Source of the DNA: CAYVVT01 sp964454335
GTDB taxonomy: Bacteria; Fidelibacterota; UBA8477; JABMPR01
Reading direction: 5' to 3'
DNA: 64,000 nucleotides
NCBI GenBank assembly: GCA_964454335.1
Contig: CAYVVT010000016.1
Location: 1-64,000 of the forward strand
In this document: one piece after another, positions 7,292-17,315 of the stretch
How positions within the stretch are numbered: position 1 is the first letter of the stretch
Layout: each line of letters opens with the position of its first letter
Translations under genes and position numbers: made by a program
The notes under the pieces: model-generated
What the model saw: only the letters and a program-made list of their open reading frames with translations
Databases searched by the model: none
Told to the model about the DNA's origin: nothing

Positions 7292-8584
7292 CTACTTCAG
7301 GATCCTCCCTGCCATACCTGTATCCCGAATATCAGTCAATTCCACTGGTTGGATGGTATTCAATAATGATTCTGTGCCGCCAGTTACATGCACACGCAGG
7401 TAGTTGTCCGTATGTCCAACCAAGTGCCCATCCTTCATTTGTTCGAACAGAACTGGGCGAACGCAGCTGAGGTTCTTTTCAGCAAAGGCGTGCCATTTTT
7501 TTGCCCCCAGGATCGTGAGCATCCGATTGCGCTCCTTCTTAACCGCCATCGGGATATCATCTCCGAATTTCTCAGCTTCGGTATTGGGCCTCTCAGAATA
7601 AGTAAAAACATGGAGGTATGAGATCTCAAGTTCATTGATGAACCGATAGGTTATGAGGAAATCATCCTCGCTCTCACCCGGAAAACCAACAATAACGTCT
7701 GCTCCGATCCCCGCATCCGGCAGGAACGATCTTATACGCTCCACGCGGTCCCTGTAGGTTGCCGATTGATACCGTCGCTGCATGTCCGCCAGAACCCTGT
7801 CGTTGCCGGATTGCAGGGGAACATGGAAATGAGGCAGGAAGCTGCGGGACTCGGCCACAAATCCGATGATCTCGTCGCTTAAGAGATTTGGTTCGATACT
7901 GGAAATCCGATAGCGTTTGATGCCCCCCACACTGTCCAGGTCCCTGAGCAGACGCATCAGATCCTGGTCATTGTCATGACCGAATTCACCTACGTTGACG
8001 CCTGTAAGAACGATCTCCTGGACACCAGCCTCCGCTGCTTCTTCAGCTGATACCAGGATATGGGCAGCCTCATCACTCCTGCTGCCTCCCCTGGCCAGAG
8101 GGATCGTACAATAGGTACAGGGGTAATCACAGCCGTCCTGTATTTTCAGATAGGTCCTGGTCCTATCCCCCAATGAATAAGCCGGGACGAAATCGAGATC
8201 GAGCTCTTCCTTAACCTCAAAAACCGTTGAATCATCATCCTCACGGATAAATTCAGCCAACCTGAATTTCTCAGCACTTCCCAGGATGTATTCAGCACCG
8301 ATCTGATCCCGGATCCATTCAGGTTTCAGCTGGGCATAGCAACCCACTGCTGCAATTCTTGCATCTGGCGACCGACGTCGTATCCGATTCACCAGTTTGC
8401 GAAAATCGCGGTCAGCGTTTTCCGTAACCGTGCAGGTATTGATGACATACAGATCTGCAACACTCATGAAATCAACCGTATCAAATCCGGCGTGTTCCAT
8501 GTTACGGCTGATCGTGGATGTTTCAGCAAAGTTCAATTTGCATCCCAGCGTATGATATGCCACGGTCTTGATGGCCCTGTTCAT
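7292..8584 (-). CDS. mtaB: tRNA (ms2t6A37) methylthiotransferase
   Basis: This 430-aa radical-SAM enzyme adds the methylthio group to t6A37 of tRNAs reading ANN codons. The N-terminal methylthiotransferase domain supplies Cys15, Cys51 and Cys82 (LGCKLN, NTCTVT, GCYAQ) for one 4Fe-4S cluster. GCDYPCTYC (Cys152, 156, 159) binds the radical-SAM cluster. A C-terminal TRAM-like RNA-binding segment follows. I start at MNRAIKTVAYHTLGC (8584) because the 36 residues before it are not conserved-looking. No strong ribosome site is visible. A TATTAT box lies only about 14 nt before the ATG. Confidence 0.92.
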   Translation of the reverse strand: MNRAIKTVAYHTLGCKLNFAETSTISRNMEHAGFDTVDFMSVADLYVINTCTVTENADRDFRKLVNRIRRRSPDARIAAVGCYAQLKPEWIRDQIGAEYILGSAEKFRLAEFIREDDDSTVFEVKEELDLDFVPAYSLGDRTRTYLKIQDGCDYPCTYCTIPLARGGSRSDEAAHILVSAEEAAEAGVQEIVLTGVNVGEFGHDNDQDLMRLLRDLDSVGGIKRYRISSIEPNLLSDEIIGFVAESRSFLPHFHVPLQSGNDRVLADMQRRYQSATYRDRVERIRSFLPDAGIGADVIVGFPGESEDDFLITYRFINELEISYLHVFTYSERPNTEAEKFGDDIPMAVKKERNRMLTILGAKKWHAFAEKNLSCVRPVLFEQMKDGHLVGHTDNYLRVHVTGGTESLLNTIQPVELTDIRDTGMAGRILK

Positions 8585-8712
8585 GGGGCATATAATAGTG
8601 GCAGGTGGCAGGTTTAAAAGCCCATTTTGAACGTGAATAATGCTAAAGGGCTTTGAAATAAAGGACCCCATTTTATCTTGTTTTTTCAACATGTTTAGGA
8701 GAGAAATCCCTC

Positions 8713-8931
8713 ATGAGTGATCTTCCCTTTTTCCGAACCTGGTTACCCTTCCTTTATCTCTACATCGCCGGTGGTATCATCTTCTTTGGCGGTGTCCTGT
8801 TCATCTTCAAAGCAAAATCCATTAACATTAGTCGAAAGATCCACAAGCAGTGGTTCTTCGTCCTTCTCTTCGGCTACTTCTATTACCTCGCCCTGCATGG
8901 TATTCTCACCCTAGCAGCGCTTTATCTCTAG
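8713..8931 (+). CDS. 72-aa two-helix membrane protein, likely symporter partner
   Basis: This tiny protein has two hydrophobic helices (residues 11-31 and 48-70) joined by a basic loop (KAKSINISRKIHKQ). A good ribosome site (TTAGGAGAG) precedes the ATG. The stop is 9 nt before the start of the sodium:solute symporter, so the two are surely cotranscribed. Some SSS-family carriers are encoded with a small membrane partner (for example the DUF485 protein beside ActP), but this sequence does not look like DUF485 to me. Confidence 0.75.
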   Translation: MSDLPFFRTWLPFLYLYIAGGIIFFGGVLFIFKAKSINISRKIHKQWFFVLLFGYFYYLALHGILTLAALYL

Positions 8932-8940
8932 GAGGCAGAC

Positions 8941-10788
8941 ATGGAATCAACCATTCAGACCTCCCCCGTTTTCTGGATCATCATTGTCGGTTACTTCACA
9001 TTGATCCTGGGCTTTGGCAGTTACTTTTCACGATACAATAAGACCACTACAGATTTCTTCTTCAGTGGCCGACGTTTCTCCTGGTGGCTCATCACCATGT
9101 CCATCGTCGCCACCGGTGTGGGTTCCCACTCCTTCCTGAAATACTCAGCCAAGGCTTTCGAACATGGATTCTCCTCAACCATGACCTATATGAACGACTG
9201 GTTCTTCATGCCCTTCTTCCTGTTTGGCTGGCTACCGATCGTCTATTACACAAAAATCAGATCCATCCCCGATTACTTTGAACGCCGCTTTAACCGGAAT
9301 GTCCGCATCCTGGCAACCATCGCCCTGTTGGGCTACATGATCGGCTATATCGCCATTGGCTTTCTCACCATGGGGAAAACCCTGGAGCCCATCCTGGGTT
9401 GGGACGTCTACACGATTGTCTGGGTAGTAGCTGTAGTCGCGGGAATCTATATCACCTTCGGAGGTCAGACGGCGGTCATCTTCACCGATCTGGCCCAGGG
9501 TTTCATACTCATTTTCGGTGGTGTCCTGGTGTTCATCATGGGCATCAATTATCTCGGCGGTTTCGATATATTCTGGAACGCGCTGCCTGTGGAGTTCAAG
9601 CTGCCGCTGGCCCATTTCAACGAACCGTCAAATTTCAATTTCGTTGGCATATTCTGGCAGGATGGAGTTGCTGGTTCTGTCGGTTTCCTGTTCATGAACC
9701 AGGGACTGATCATGCGTTTCATGGCAACAAAATCAGTGAATGAGGGACGGAAGGCAGCTGCATTCAATGTGTTGTTTCTCCTACCCATCTCAACCGTCGT
9801 GGTCAGTAACGCCGGCTGGGTTGGCAAAGCCATCAGTGTGGTTACACCGGAGAAGTGGAATGCTGCTACCGAACTAGACCACGTCTTTACGACAGTGGCC
9901 AGTCTCATTACCGGATCCGAGATCCTGTTTGCCTTTCTCATTGCCGCTGTTGCGGCAGCCTTGATGTCAACAGTTGATACGCTGATCAATGCGGTGGCCG
10001 CAGTTTTCATCAATGACGTCTACCGACCCATTGTCAAGAACAGGAAGGATAAGCATTACCTCCGTGCTGCGATGTGGGTATCAGCTGGCGCAACAGTGCT
10101 TGGCGCTATTTCAGTCACCTTCTTTGACAAGTTCCCAACCCTTTATGAAGCACATGGATTTTTCCACAGCACCATGACCCCTCCCCTGGTCATCGCCATA
10201 TTCCTGGGCATATTCTGGAAGCGTTATACGGCGAAGGCTGCCATCGCGACATTTATCGTCGGTGCCATTCTAATGTGGCTGGGTGCAAAGTTTCCGGGTA
10301 CCCTCATTGCACCCTTTGATCACGGCATTGAAATGGATCCTGAGCACCCCTACTCCTATATACGGGCTCTGTATAACACACTTGCCTGTCTCGGAGCAGG
10401 AGTGGTGGTCGGATTACTCACCAAGCCGGGCAAGGAAGAAGCACTGGATGGCCTTACTGCCTGGTCCCTGGATCGGGCCCGGGAGATCTTCAAAGGCAGT
10501 AAGCCCAATGATCGTCCCGGCACCAAGCCCCAGGTTGACTGGAAGGTGATGGAGATGGAGACCGAGTGCGTACGCTTCTCACAGGCACAGATGGATGAGA
10601 TGGCAGCAGAAGTGGGCGACCTCGTGTATGTTTGCGACAAACGGAAATGGCTGGGTGGTTTGAAATCCGTGCATTCAGTGTATGGTGAACCCCATGAAGA
10701 AGAGGGCATCGTCTATCTCACCGAAACCCTGGCTGGCGCCGGTATGTTCCAGGAGGACAAGCCCCTGATCGCTGAAAAGGAGATGTAG
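8941..10788 (+). CDS. Sodium:solute symporter family protein
   Basis: This 615-aa membrane protein has 13 or so helices and typical SSS features: FFFSGRRFSWWLITMSIVATGVGSHSF near helix 2, GGQTAVIFTDLAQGFILIFGG, and LIAAVAAALMSTVDTLINA for the sodium site in helix 8. A hydrophilic C-terminal tail of about 110 residues follows the last helix. The substrate is unknown. AGGAGG lies before the ATG. It follows a 72-aa membrane protein and precedes a secreted nuclease/phosphatase and glgA-glgC, which could point to uptake of a sugar or organic acid. Confidence 0.88.
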   Translation: MESTIQTSPVFWIIIVGYFTLILGFGSYFSRYNKTTTDFFFSGRRFSWWLITMSIVATGVGSHSFLKYSAKAFEHGFSSTMTYMNDWFFMPFFLFGWLPIVYYTKIRSIPDYFERRFNRNVRILATIALLGYMIGYIAIGFLTMGKTLEPILGWDVYTIVWVVAVVAGIYITFGGQTAVIFTDLAQGFILIFGGVLVFIMGINYLGGFDIFWNALPVEFKLPLAHFNEPSNFNFVGIFWQDGVAGSVGFLFMNQGLIMRFMATKSVNEGRKAAAFNVLFLLPISTVVVSNAGWVGKAISVVTPEKWNAATELDHVFTTVASLITGSEILFAFLIAAVAAALMSTVDTLINAVAAVFINDVYRPIVKNRKDKHYLRAAMWVSAGATVLGAISVTFFDKFPTLYEAHGFFHSTMTPPLVIAIFLGIFWKRYTAKAAIATFIVGAILMWLGAKFPGTLIAPFDHGIEMDPEHPYSYIRALYNTLACLGAGVVVGLLTKPGKEEALDGLTAWSLDRAREIFKGSKPNDRPGTKPQVDWKVMEMETECVRFSQAQMDEMAAEVGDLVYVCDKRKWLGGLKSVHSVYGEPHEEEGIVYLTETLAGAGMFQEDKPLIAEKEM

Positions 10789-10795
10789 AGCTGGA

Positions 10796-11827
10796 ATGAA
10801 CACCGTATTCAGGCAGGCTCAACTCCGAAATGCTATTCTCATAATCCTGGCAACATGCTCGCTAACCTGGGCACAGACAGAGCAGTACTGCGTTGCATTC
10901 TGGAATGTTGAGAACCTCTTCGATCTTCAGGATGACCCCTTCAGGAACGATGATGACTTCACCGACAGTGGGCGCTATGCATGGACTCAGGAGCGTCTTG
11001 ATCTGAAGTACGATCGCCTCTCACAGGTTATGAATGATATCAATGGACGCCGGGGTGCAGATATCATGGGCTTATGCGAGGTGGAGAATCTTCCGGTGCT
11101 GGAGCCGCTGCTGGCGACATATCTGGATCGGCCATATGCCGTTGTCCACAAGGATTCACCGGATGAGCGCGGCATCGATTGTGCGCTGCTCTATGACAAA
11201 ACCCGCTTTGTTCTGGTACATGCCAAGTTTCATCCCGTCCTGCTTCCAGGTGATGACCATACACGCGATATCCTCGAAGCGGAACTCAGTCTGGGGACGC
11301 AACCGAACAAACGTCTCTTCGTATTCGTTAATCATTGGCCCTCACGCTGGGGGGGCCGGGTACAGACTGATCCCAAGCGACGCATGGCCGCAGAAGTGCT
11401 AAGGCAGCGCGTAGATGAGATCCTCACCAAGTGGCCGAAAGCTGATATCGTGATCATGGGCGATCTGAATGACCATCCTGACGACGCTTCTGTTCACGAT
11501 GTATTGCTGGCGCGTGCCCCTGAATCCGAATCACTCCCGGGAATGTTGATTAACACGACCTGGGATATCCACCTCGATCCTCAGACCGGTACCTATATGT
11601 ACCGTGGTGATTGGGGCGTACTTGATCAGATGATCATATCACAGGGCATGCTTGACGAAAAACGGTTCCATTGGGTAGAGGGTTCCACCACGGTATTCAA
11701 ACCAGGATATCTTCGGCAAAAGGATGGTGAGTACCAGGGTTGGCCCTGGAGGATGTATGCCGGAGGTAACTATCTGGGCGGTTATTCCGACCATCTTCCA
11801 GTTTACTGTCTACTCACAATATTCTAA
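10796..11827 (+). CDS. Secreted endonuclease/exonuclease/phosphatase-family protein
   Basis: This 343-aa protein has an N-terminal signal peptide (AILIILATCSLTWAQ). The EEP fold is shown by FWNVENLFD (metal Asn/Glu region), MGLCEVENLPVLEPLL, VFVNHWPSRWGG, IVIMGDLNDHPDD and the final GGYSDHLPVYCLL (catalytic Asp-His). Such exported proteins usually cleave nucleic acids or phosphoesters in the periplasm or outside. Its start is 7 nt after the symporter stop. A function in nucleotide or phosphate scavenging is inference. Confidence 0.85.
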   Translation: MNTVFRQAQLRNAILIILATCSLTWAQTEQYCVAFWNVENLFDLQDDPFRNDDDFTDSGRYAWTQERLDLKYDRLSQVMNDINGRRGADIMGLCEVENLPVLEPLLATYLDRPYAVVHKDSPDERGIDCALLYDKTRFVLVHAKFHPVLLPGDDHTRDILEAELSLGTQPNKRLFVFVNHWPSRWGGRVQTDPKRRMAAEVLRQRVDEILTKWPKADIVIMGDLNDHPDDASVHDVLLARAPESESLPGMLINTTWDIHLDPQTGTYMYRGDWGVLDQMIISQGMLDEKRFHWVEGSTTVFKPGYLRQKDGEYQGWPWRMYAGGNYLGGYSDHLPVYCLLTIF

Positions 11828-11854
11828 CCCGGAAAGGCAAACATACTGCCCAAG

Positions 11855-13300
11855 ATGAACATTCTCTTCTGTGCCGCTGAAGCAACTCCGTTCTCAAAGG
11901 CCGGTGGTCTGGCTGATGTCGCAGGTGCTCTACCTAAAGCACTCGTCGCAGCAGGTCATGACTGTACGGTCATCACCCCTTACTATCGCACGGTTAAAAA
12001 AGGCAGCTACCCCAGTGAGAGCACTGGCATCTCGGGATCTATGCTAGTTGGAGATCGCCTGATCTCCTATGACCTGCTGGAATGGCACGACGACACCCCG
12101 GGTGCACCACGATTTCTGTTCCTCCGGGCTGATGACTTTTTCGATCGTGAGGGCATCTACACTGATGATTCCGGGGAGGGTTACAGCGATAATAATAAAC
12201 GATACATTTATTACCAGATGGTCATCGCAGACCTCCTGCGCAATGGATTGCTGAAATGCGATGTACTGCATTGCAATGACCATCACACCGCCTTGCTCCC
12301 AGTACTCTTAAGCTCACTGAAAAAGCCGATCCCGACACTGCTCACGGTCCATAGCTTTATCTACCAGGGGCAATTCTCCCTGGATGAGGCGGAGCTGCTC
12401 CCCGCTGATGTTCAAGACCTCCTGACACTTGAGAGCAAGGGGGACCATTACAATGCCCTGAAAGAAGGCGTACGGCAAGCCAGTCACGTGAATACGGTTA
12501 GTCCCGGTTATGCCGATGAACTGCTCGATGGACTCTGGATCGAGCCATCCTTTGCCGGTATCCTACGGGAAAGGGGCGATGCATTTAATGGGATCCTGAA
12601 CGGTATTGACACACCGTACTGGAACCCCGCTACAGATCCGTACCTGTCAAACCATTACAACGCCGAAGCCCTGGATGGTAAATCCGTGATCAAGCAAGCC
12701 TTGCAGGAGAAATGCGGACTTGCTCAGCGCACGGACGCACCCCTCTTCGGCAGCATCTCCCGCCTTGTGGAGAACAAGGGCTTCAATCTGATCATTGAGG
12801 TGGTGCCGGAGTTCGTTGAGATAGGTGTGCAGTTCGTCTTCCTGGGAAGCGGTGACAGGAAGATCCGGGACGCTCTCAATGATCTGGCCCGGCGCTTTCC
12901 CCAACAGGTTTCCTTCAACGAAGGTTATAATGAGCCATTGGCCCATGAGATCGAAGCGGGAGCGGATATGTTTCTCATGCCGTCCCAGATCGAACCTTGC
13001 GGCTTGAACCAGATGTACAGTCTTCGTTACGGCACCATACCTATCGTCTACAGGACTGGTGGACTTATCGATACAGTTGAGGACTGGGACGGTTCCAATG
13101 GAACCGGTTTTCTTTTCACCGATTATGATGATGAAGCCCTGGCCAAGGCAATGGTGAGGGCTATTGACCTTTTCGTGGAACCGGAATCATGGAAAAAGAT
13201 CGTTGTACAGGCCATGCAACAGGATAATTCCTGGGCTCGTATCGCCCGGGAGTATGTTGCGATCTACACTAAAATCACAGGGGGATCCGATGCCGACTAA
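11855..13300 (+). CDS. glgA: Glycogen synthase (ADP-glucose, GT5)
   Basis: This 481-aa enzyme extends alpha-1,4-glucan from ADP-glucose. MNILFCAAEATPFSKAGGLADV holds the KxGGL-type substrate motif (here KAGGL). The C-terminal half has SRLVENKGFNLI, DMFLMPSQIEPCGLNQMYSLRYGTIPI (the GT5 nucleotide-binding motif) and GTGFLF. The length is normal. It overlaps glgC by 11 nt, so the two are coupled. A second GT5-like protein, lacking the C-terminal half, lies at 45121-45954. Confidence 0.95.
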   Translation: MNILFCAAEATPFSKAGGLADVAGALPKALVAAGHDCTVITPYYRTVKKGSYPSESTGISGSMLVGDRLISYDLLEWHDDTPGAPRFLFLRADDFFDREGIYTDDSGEGYSDNNKRYIYYQMVIADLLRNGLLKCDVLHCNDHHTALLPVLLSSLKKPIPTLLTVHSFIYQGQFSLDEAELLPADVQDLLTLESKGDHYNALKEGVRQASHVNTVSPGYADELLDGLWIEPSFAGILRERGDAFNGILNGIDTPYWNPATDPYLSNHYNAEALDGKSVIKQALQEKCGLAQRTDAPLFGSISRLVENKGFNLIIEVVPEFVEIGVQFVFLGSGDRKIRDALNDLARRFPQQVSFNEGYNEPLAHEIEAGADMFLMPSQIEPCGLNQMYSLRYGTIPIVYRTGGLIDTVEDWDGSNGTGFLFTDYDDEALAKAMVRAIDLFVEPESWKKIVVQAMQQDNSWARIAREYVAIYTKITGGSDAD

Positions 13301-14531
13301 GCAGAAACTCGGTGCAATCATTCTTGGAGGTGGCCGTGGTGAGCGATTGGCTCCACTGACCTCACTCCGGGCTAAACCCGCCGTCCAGATCGGCGGGAAA
13401 TACCGTCTCATCGATGTCCCCATAAGCAACTGTATCAATTCCGGTATCAATCAGATACATGTACTCACCCAGTTCAACACTACGTCTCTTCACCGTCACA
13501 TCCACCACACCTATCAGTTTGATATTTACTCCGGTGGTACGATCGAGATCCTGGCTGCACACCAGACCATCAAACACAAGGACTGGTTCCAGGGGACCGC
13601 CGATGCGGTGCGCTCCTATTGGGATCGATTTGAGAACATGCCGGCCTCACACTACATCATACTGGCAGGCGATCACCTGTATAAAATGGATTATGATGAA
13701 TTCTTCAAGACCCATCTCGAAAGCGGGGCCGATCTAACCGTTGCGGTAAAACCAATGCCACAGGATACAGCTTCTCAATTGGGAGTCCTTAAAACAGACT
13801 CGGACGATAAGATCGTGCGGTTCGTAGAAAAACCGGAAGATCCCGGGTTGATTGCCGAGTTGAGTGAGACCGGTAGTGGGGGTGACCAGGTCCTTGCTTC
13901 CATGGGTATCTATATCTTCCGTAAGGAAATATTACGACAGGTGCTAGAGATGGAAGGGAACGACTTCGGCAAGAACATCATCCCACAGTCCATCGATAAC
14001 CATCACACCGGTGCATTCCGCTTTCGTGGTTACTGGGAAGACATCGGTACCATCAAGACCTTCTTCAATGCCAACATCGCCCTCACGCACAGTCATTCGG
14101 AATTCTCATTCTATGAGAAGGAAAGACCCATCTACACCCGGCAGCGGTTCCTGCCTGGCAGTGAGATCCTCAATGCGCAGATCCATGACAGCATCATCTG
14201 TGAAGGCAGCAAGATAGAGCAATCCAATATCAAGGATTCTATCCTGGGCATCCGGAGTATCGTCGGTGAGAATGTCGAATTGGACGAGACCTACTTCATG
14301 GGAGCTGATTTCTATGAGAACCTGACACCAGCCCCCTTTGTCCCTGTAGGGATCGGTTCGAATTCGATCCTGAAGCGCTGTATCGTAGACAAGAATGCCC
14401 GTATCGGCAAGAATGTCAAACTGACCAATGAACGTCAGGTGGACTACGAGGAGGGTGAGTTCTACACCATCAAGGACGGGATCATCATCCTGTCCAAGAA
14501 TGCAGTGGTTCCGGACGGTACTGTCCTTTAG
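13290..14531 (+). CDS. glgC: Glucose-1-phosphate adenylyltransferase
   Basis: This 413-aa enzyme makes ADP-glucose for GlgA. LGAIILGGGRGERLAPLT is the nucleotide-binding loop. RAKPAVQIGGKYRLIDVPISNCINSG, the WFQGTADAV segment, YIILAGDHLYKMDY and FRGYWEDIGTI follow, and the C-terminal quarter is a left-handed beta-helix (NSILKRCIVDKNARIGKNV). The ATG at 13290 follows GGGGGAT and lies inside the end of glgA; the longer open frame from 13164 is the shadow of glgA. Confidence 0.95.
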   Translation: MPTKQKLGAIILGGGRGERLAPLTSLRAKPAVQIGGKYRLIDVPISNCINSGINQIHVLTQFNTTSLHRHIHHTYQFDIYSGGTIEILAAHQTIKHKDWFQGTADAVRSYWDRFENMPASHYIILAGDHLYKMDYDEFFKTHLESGADLTVAVKPMPQDTASQLGVLKTDSDDKIVRFVEKPEDPGLIAELSETGSGGDQVLASMGIYIFRKEILRQVLEMEGNDFGKNIIPQSIDNHHTGAFRFRGYWEDIGTIKTFFNANIALTHSHSEFSFYEKERPIYTRQRFLPGSEILNAQIHDSIICEGSKIEQSNIKDSILGIRSIVGENVELDETYFMGADFYENLTPAPFVPVGIGSNSILKRCIVDKNARIGKNVKLTNERQVDYEEGEFYTIKDGIIILSKNAVVPDGTVL

Positions 14532-14541
14532 GATCAGCAAT

Positions 14542-14570
14542 AAAAAAAGGGGCTCGACGAGCCCCTTTTC
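14542..14570 (+). terminator. Bidirectional intrinsic terminator between glgC and icd
   Basis: AAAAAAAGGGGCTC / GA / CGAGCCCCTTTT lies between the convergent stops at 14531 and 14591 and has an A/T run on both sides. Confidence 0.88.
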
Positions 14571-14590
14571 ATTTTCTATCAGGATGCGGT

Positions 14591-15982
<1,392 letters not shown>

Positions 15983-15993
15983 GATTGGACCAC

Positions 15994-16266
15994 CTATTTT
16001 GGATCTTTTGATGAATTATCTGAAGCCTTGGAAGCTTTGCTCCCCGCATTGGTTTTGGATTGATCCTTGGATTGCGAGTTGTTCTTCTTCGCATAATCCG
16101 TAATGTAGAAACCAGAACCTTTGAAGATCAGTCCACTCCCCCCGCTGAGCAATCGACGAACCTGACCGGAACAGTTCAGGCAGACATCCAGGGGGGCATC
16201 TGACATCTTCTGGAAATGTTCAAAGCGGTGTCCGCATTCGATGCACTCATAGTCGTAGGTGGGCAT
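15994..16266 (-). CDS. FmdB-family zinc ribbon protein
   Basis: This 90-aa protein begins MPTYDYECIECGHRFEHFQKM and has the four-Cys zinc ribbon (CIEC and CLNC). It then has GLIFKGSGFYITDY, the standard core of FmdB regulatory-type proteins, followed by a low-complexity Lys/Ser tail. The molecular role of the family is poorly defined; a link to amidase regulation is historical only. It lies 11 nt before icd in the same run. Confidence 0.9.
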   Translation of the reverse strand: MPTYDYECIECGHRFEHFQKMSDAPLDVCLNCSGQVRRLLSGGSGLIFKGSGFYITDYAKKNNSQSKDQSKTNAGSKASKASDNSSKDPK

Positions 16267-16284
16267 GAATTCCGAATTCTCCTG

Positions 16285-16776
16285 TTACTGGTCCACTCCG
16301 AACTTCTTCTTTAGTATCTCCGCGACATAAGGCGTTACAAATGGGGTGACATCACCGCCAAAGCTTGCCACTTCACGGACAATGGTGGAATTCAGATACG
16401 TGTAATCCTCATGCGGCATGAGAAATACCTGTACAAAATCCGGGTACAGCGTGCGGTTTACCAACGCCATCTGAAACTCGAATTCAAAATCGGACATGGC
16501 TCGCAGACCACGGATCATGGCCCGGGCATCCTTTGAACGTGCATAGTCCACGATGAGGCCATCGAAGAACTCCACGGTGACATCAGGCAGATGATCCGTC
16601 GAATTGCGGATCATATCCATTCTTTCGTCGACATCGAACAATGGTTCCTTGCCGATATTCCGTCCAACTGCAACAATGACTTCCTCGAAGATGGTGGCCG
16701 CTCGCTCGATAATGTCCATGTGGCCCTTGGTGATGGGATCGAACGTACCGGGATAGATGGCTAAACGATTCTTCAT
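16285..16776 (-). CDS. coaD: Phosphopantetheine adenylyltransferase
   Basis: This 163-aa enzyme carries out the fourth step of coenzyme A synthesis. YPGTFDPITKGHMDIIERA contains the TxGH-type nucleotidyl-transfer motif. AMIRGLRAMSDFEFEFQMA and TYLNSTIVREVASFGGDV are family-specific. Full length. The start overlaps the stop of rsmD by 4 nt, the common rsmD-coaD pairing. Confidence 0.97.
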   Translation of the reverse strand: MKNRLAIYPGTFDPITKGHMDIIERAATIFEEVIVAVGRNIGKEPLFDVDERMDMIRNSTDHLPDVTVEFFDGLIVDYARSKDARAMIRGLRAMSDFEFEFQMALVNRTLYPDFVQVFLMPHEDYTYLNSTIVREVASFGGDVTPFVTPYVAEILKKKFGVDQ

Positions 16777-17315
16777 TTCTGGTCTGCCTTATAAATCTGA
16801 ATACGGGTTTCTGCAACCAGTTTTTCCTTGAACAGGACCAAACCTGGATAATTTAGATCGGATTCGCTTCTACGATCACATTCATATACAAAAATACCTT
16901 CGGATACGAGCTTATCCTGTACAAATGCGAGAATCTCAGTTGCGATGTGCTTTGTATAGGGTGGATCGGCCAGGATCAGATCAAACTCGCCCTGGATACG
17001 CCGCAGGGCACCAGGGAGCTTGCCGCTCAGGAGCCTAACCTGATCTGCCGCATCATGCTCCTGAATCCAGCGTTTCTGCTTCTGGATATATTGACGATCC
17101 ATATCGACAGAGATCAGAGTTATTGCGCCACGACTGAGGGCTTCAAAGCCAAGCGCACCGGTGCCACTGTAGAGATCTAGAACCTCGAATCCTTCAACAC
17201 TGCCAAGGGTGTCGAACAGAATGGTTCTGGCCCTGTCCGTTGTCGGTCTGACGCTTCCTGTTTTTAGCTTGGGAAGTGGATGTCCTTTCCACTCTCCCGC
17301 CACTATTCTTGTCAT
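16773..17315 (-). CDS. rsmD: 16S rRNA (guanine966-N2) methyltransferase
   Basis: This 180-aa SAM-dependent methyltransferase is of the RsmD type. RIVAGEWKGHPLPKLKTGSVRPTTDR is the usual N-terminus. VLDLYSGTGALGFEALSRGA binds SAM, and LILADPPYTKH is the catalytic DPPY. The start overlaps the end of the PilN/PilO-like gene by 4 nt, so it is coupled to that cluster. Confidence 0.95.
   Translation of the reverse strand: MTRIVAGEWKGHPLPKLKTGSVRPTTDRARTILFDTLGSVEGFEVLDLYSGTGALGFEALSRGAITLISVDMDRQYIQKQKRWIQEHDAADQVRLLSGKLPGALRRIQGEFDLILADPPYTKHIATEILAFVQDKLVSEGIFVYECDRRSESDLNYPGLVLFKEKLVAETRIQIYKADQK

Noticed and set aside
13164..13289. N-terminal extension of GlgC
   Set aside because: It lies within glgA in another frame. 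GlgC family sequence starts at the ATG at 13290.
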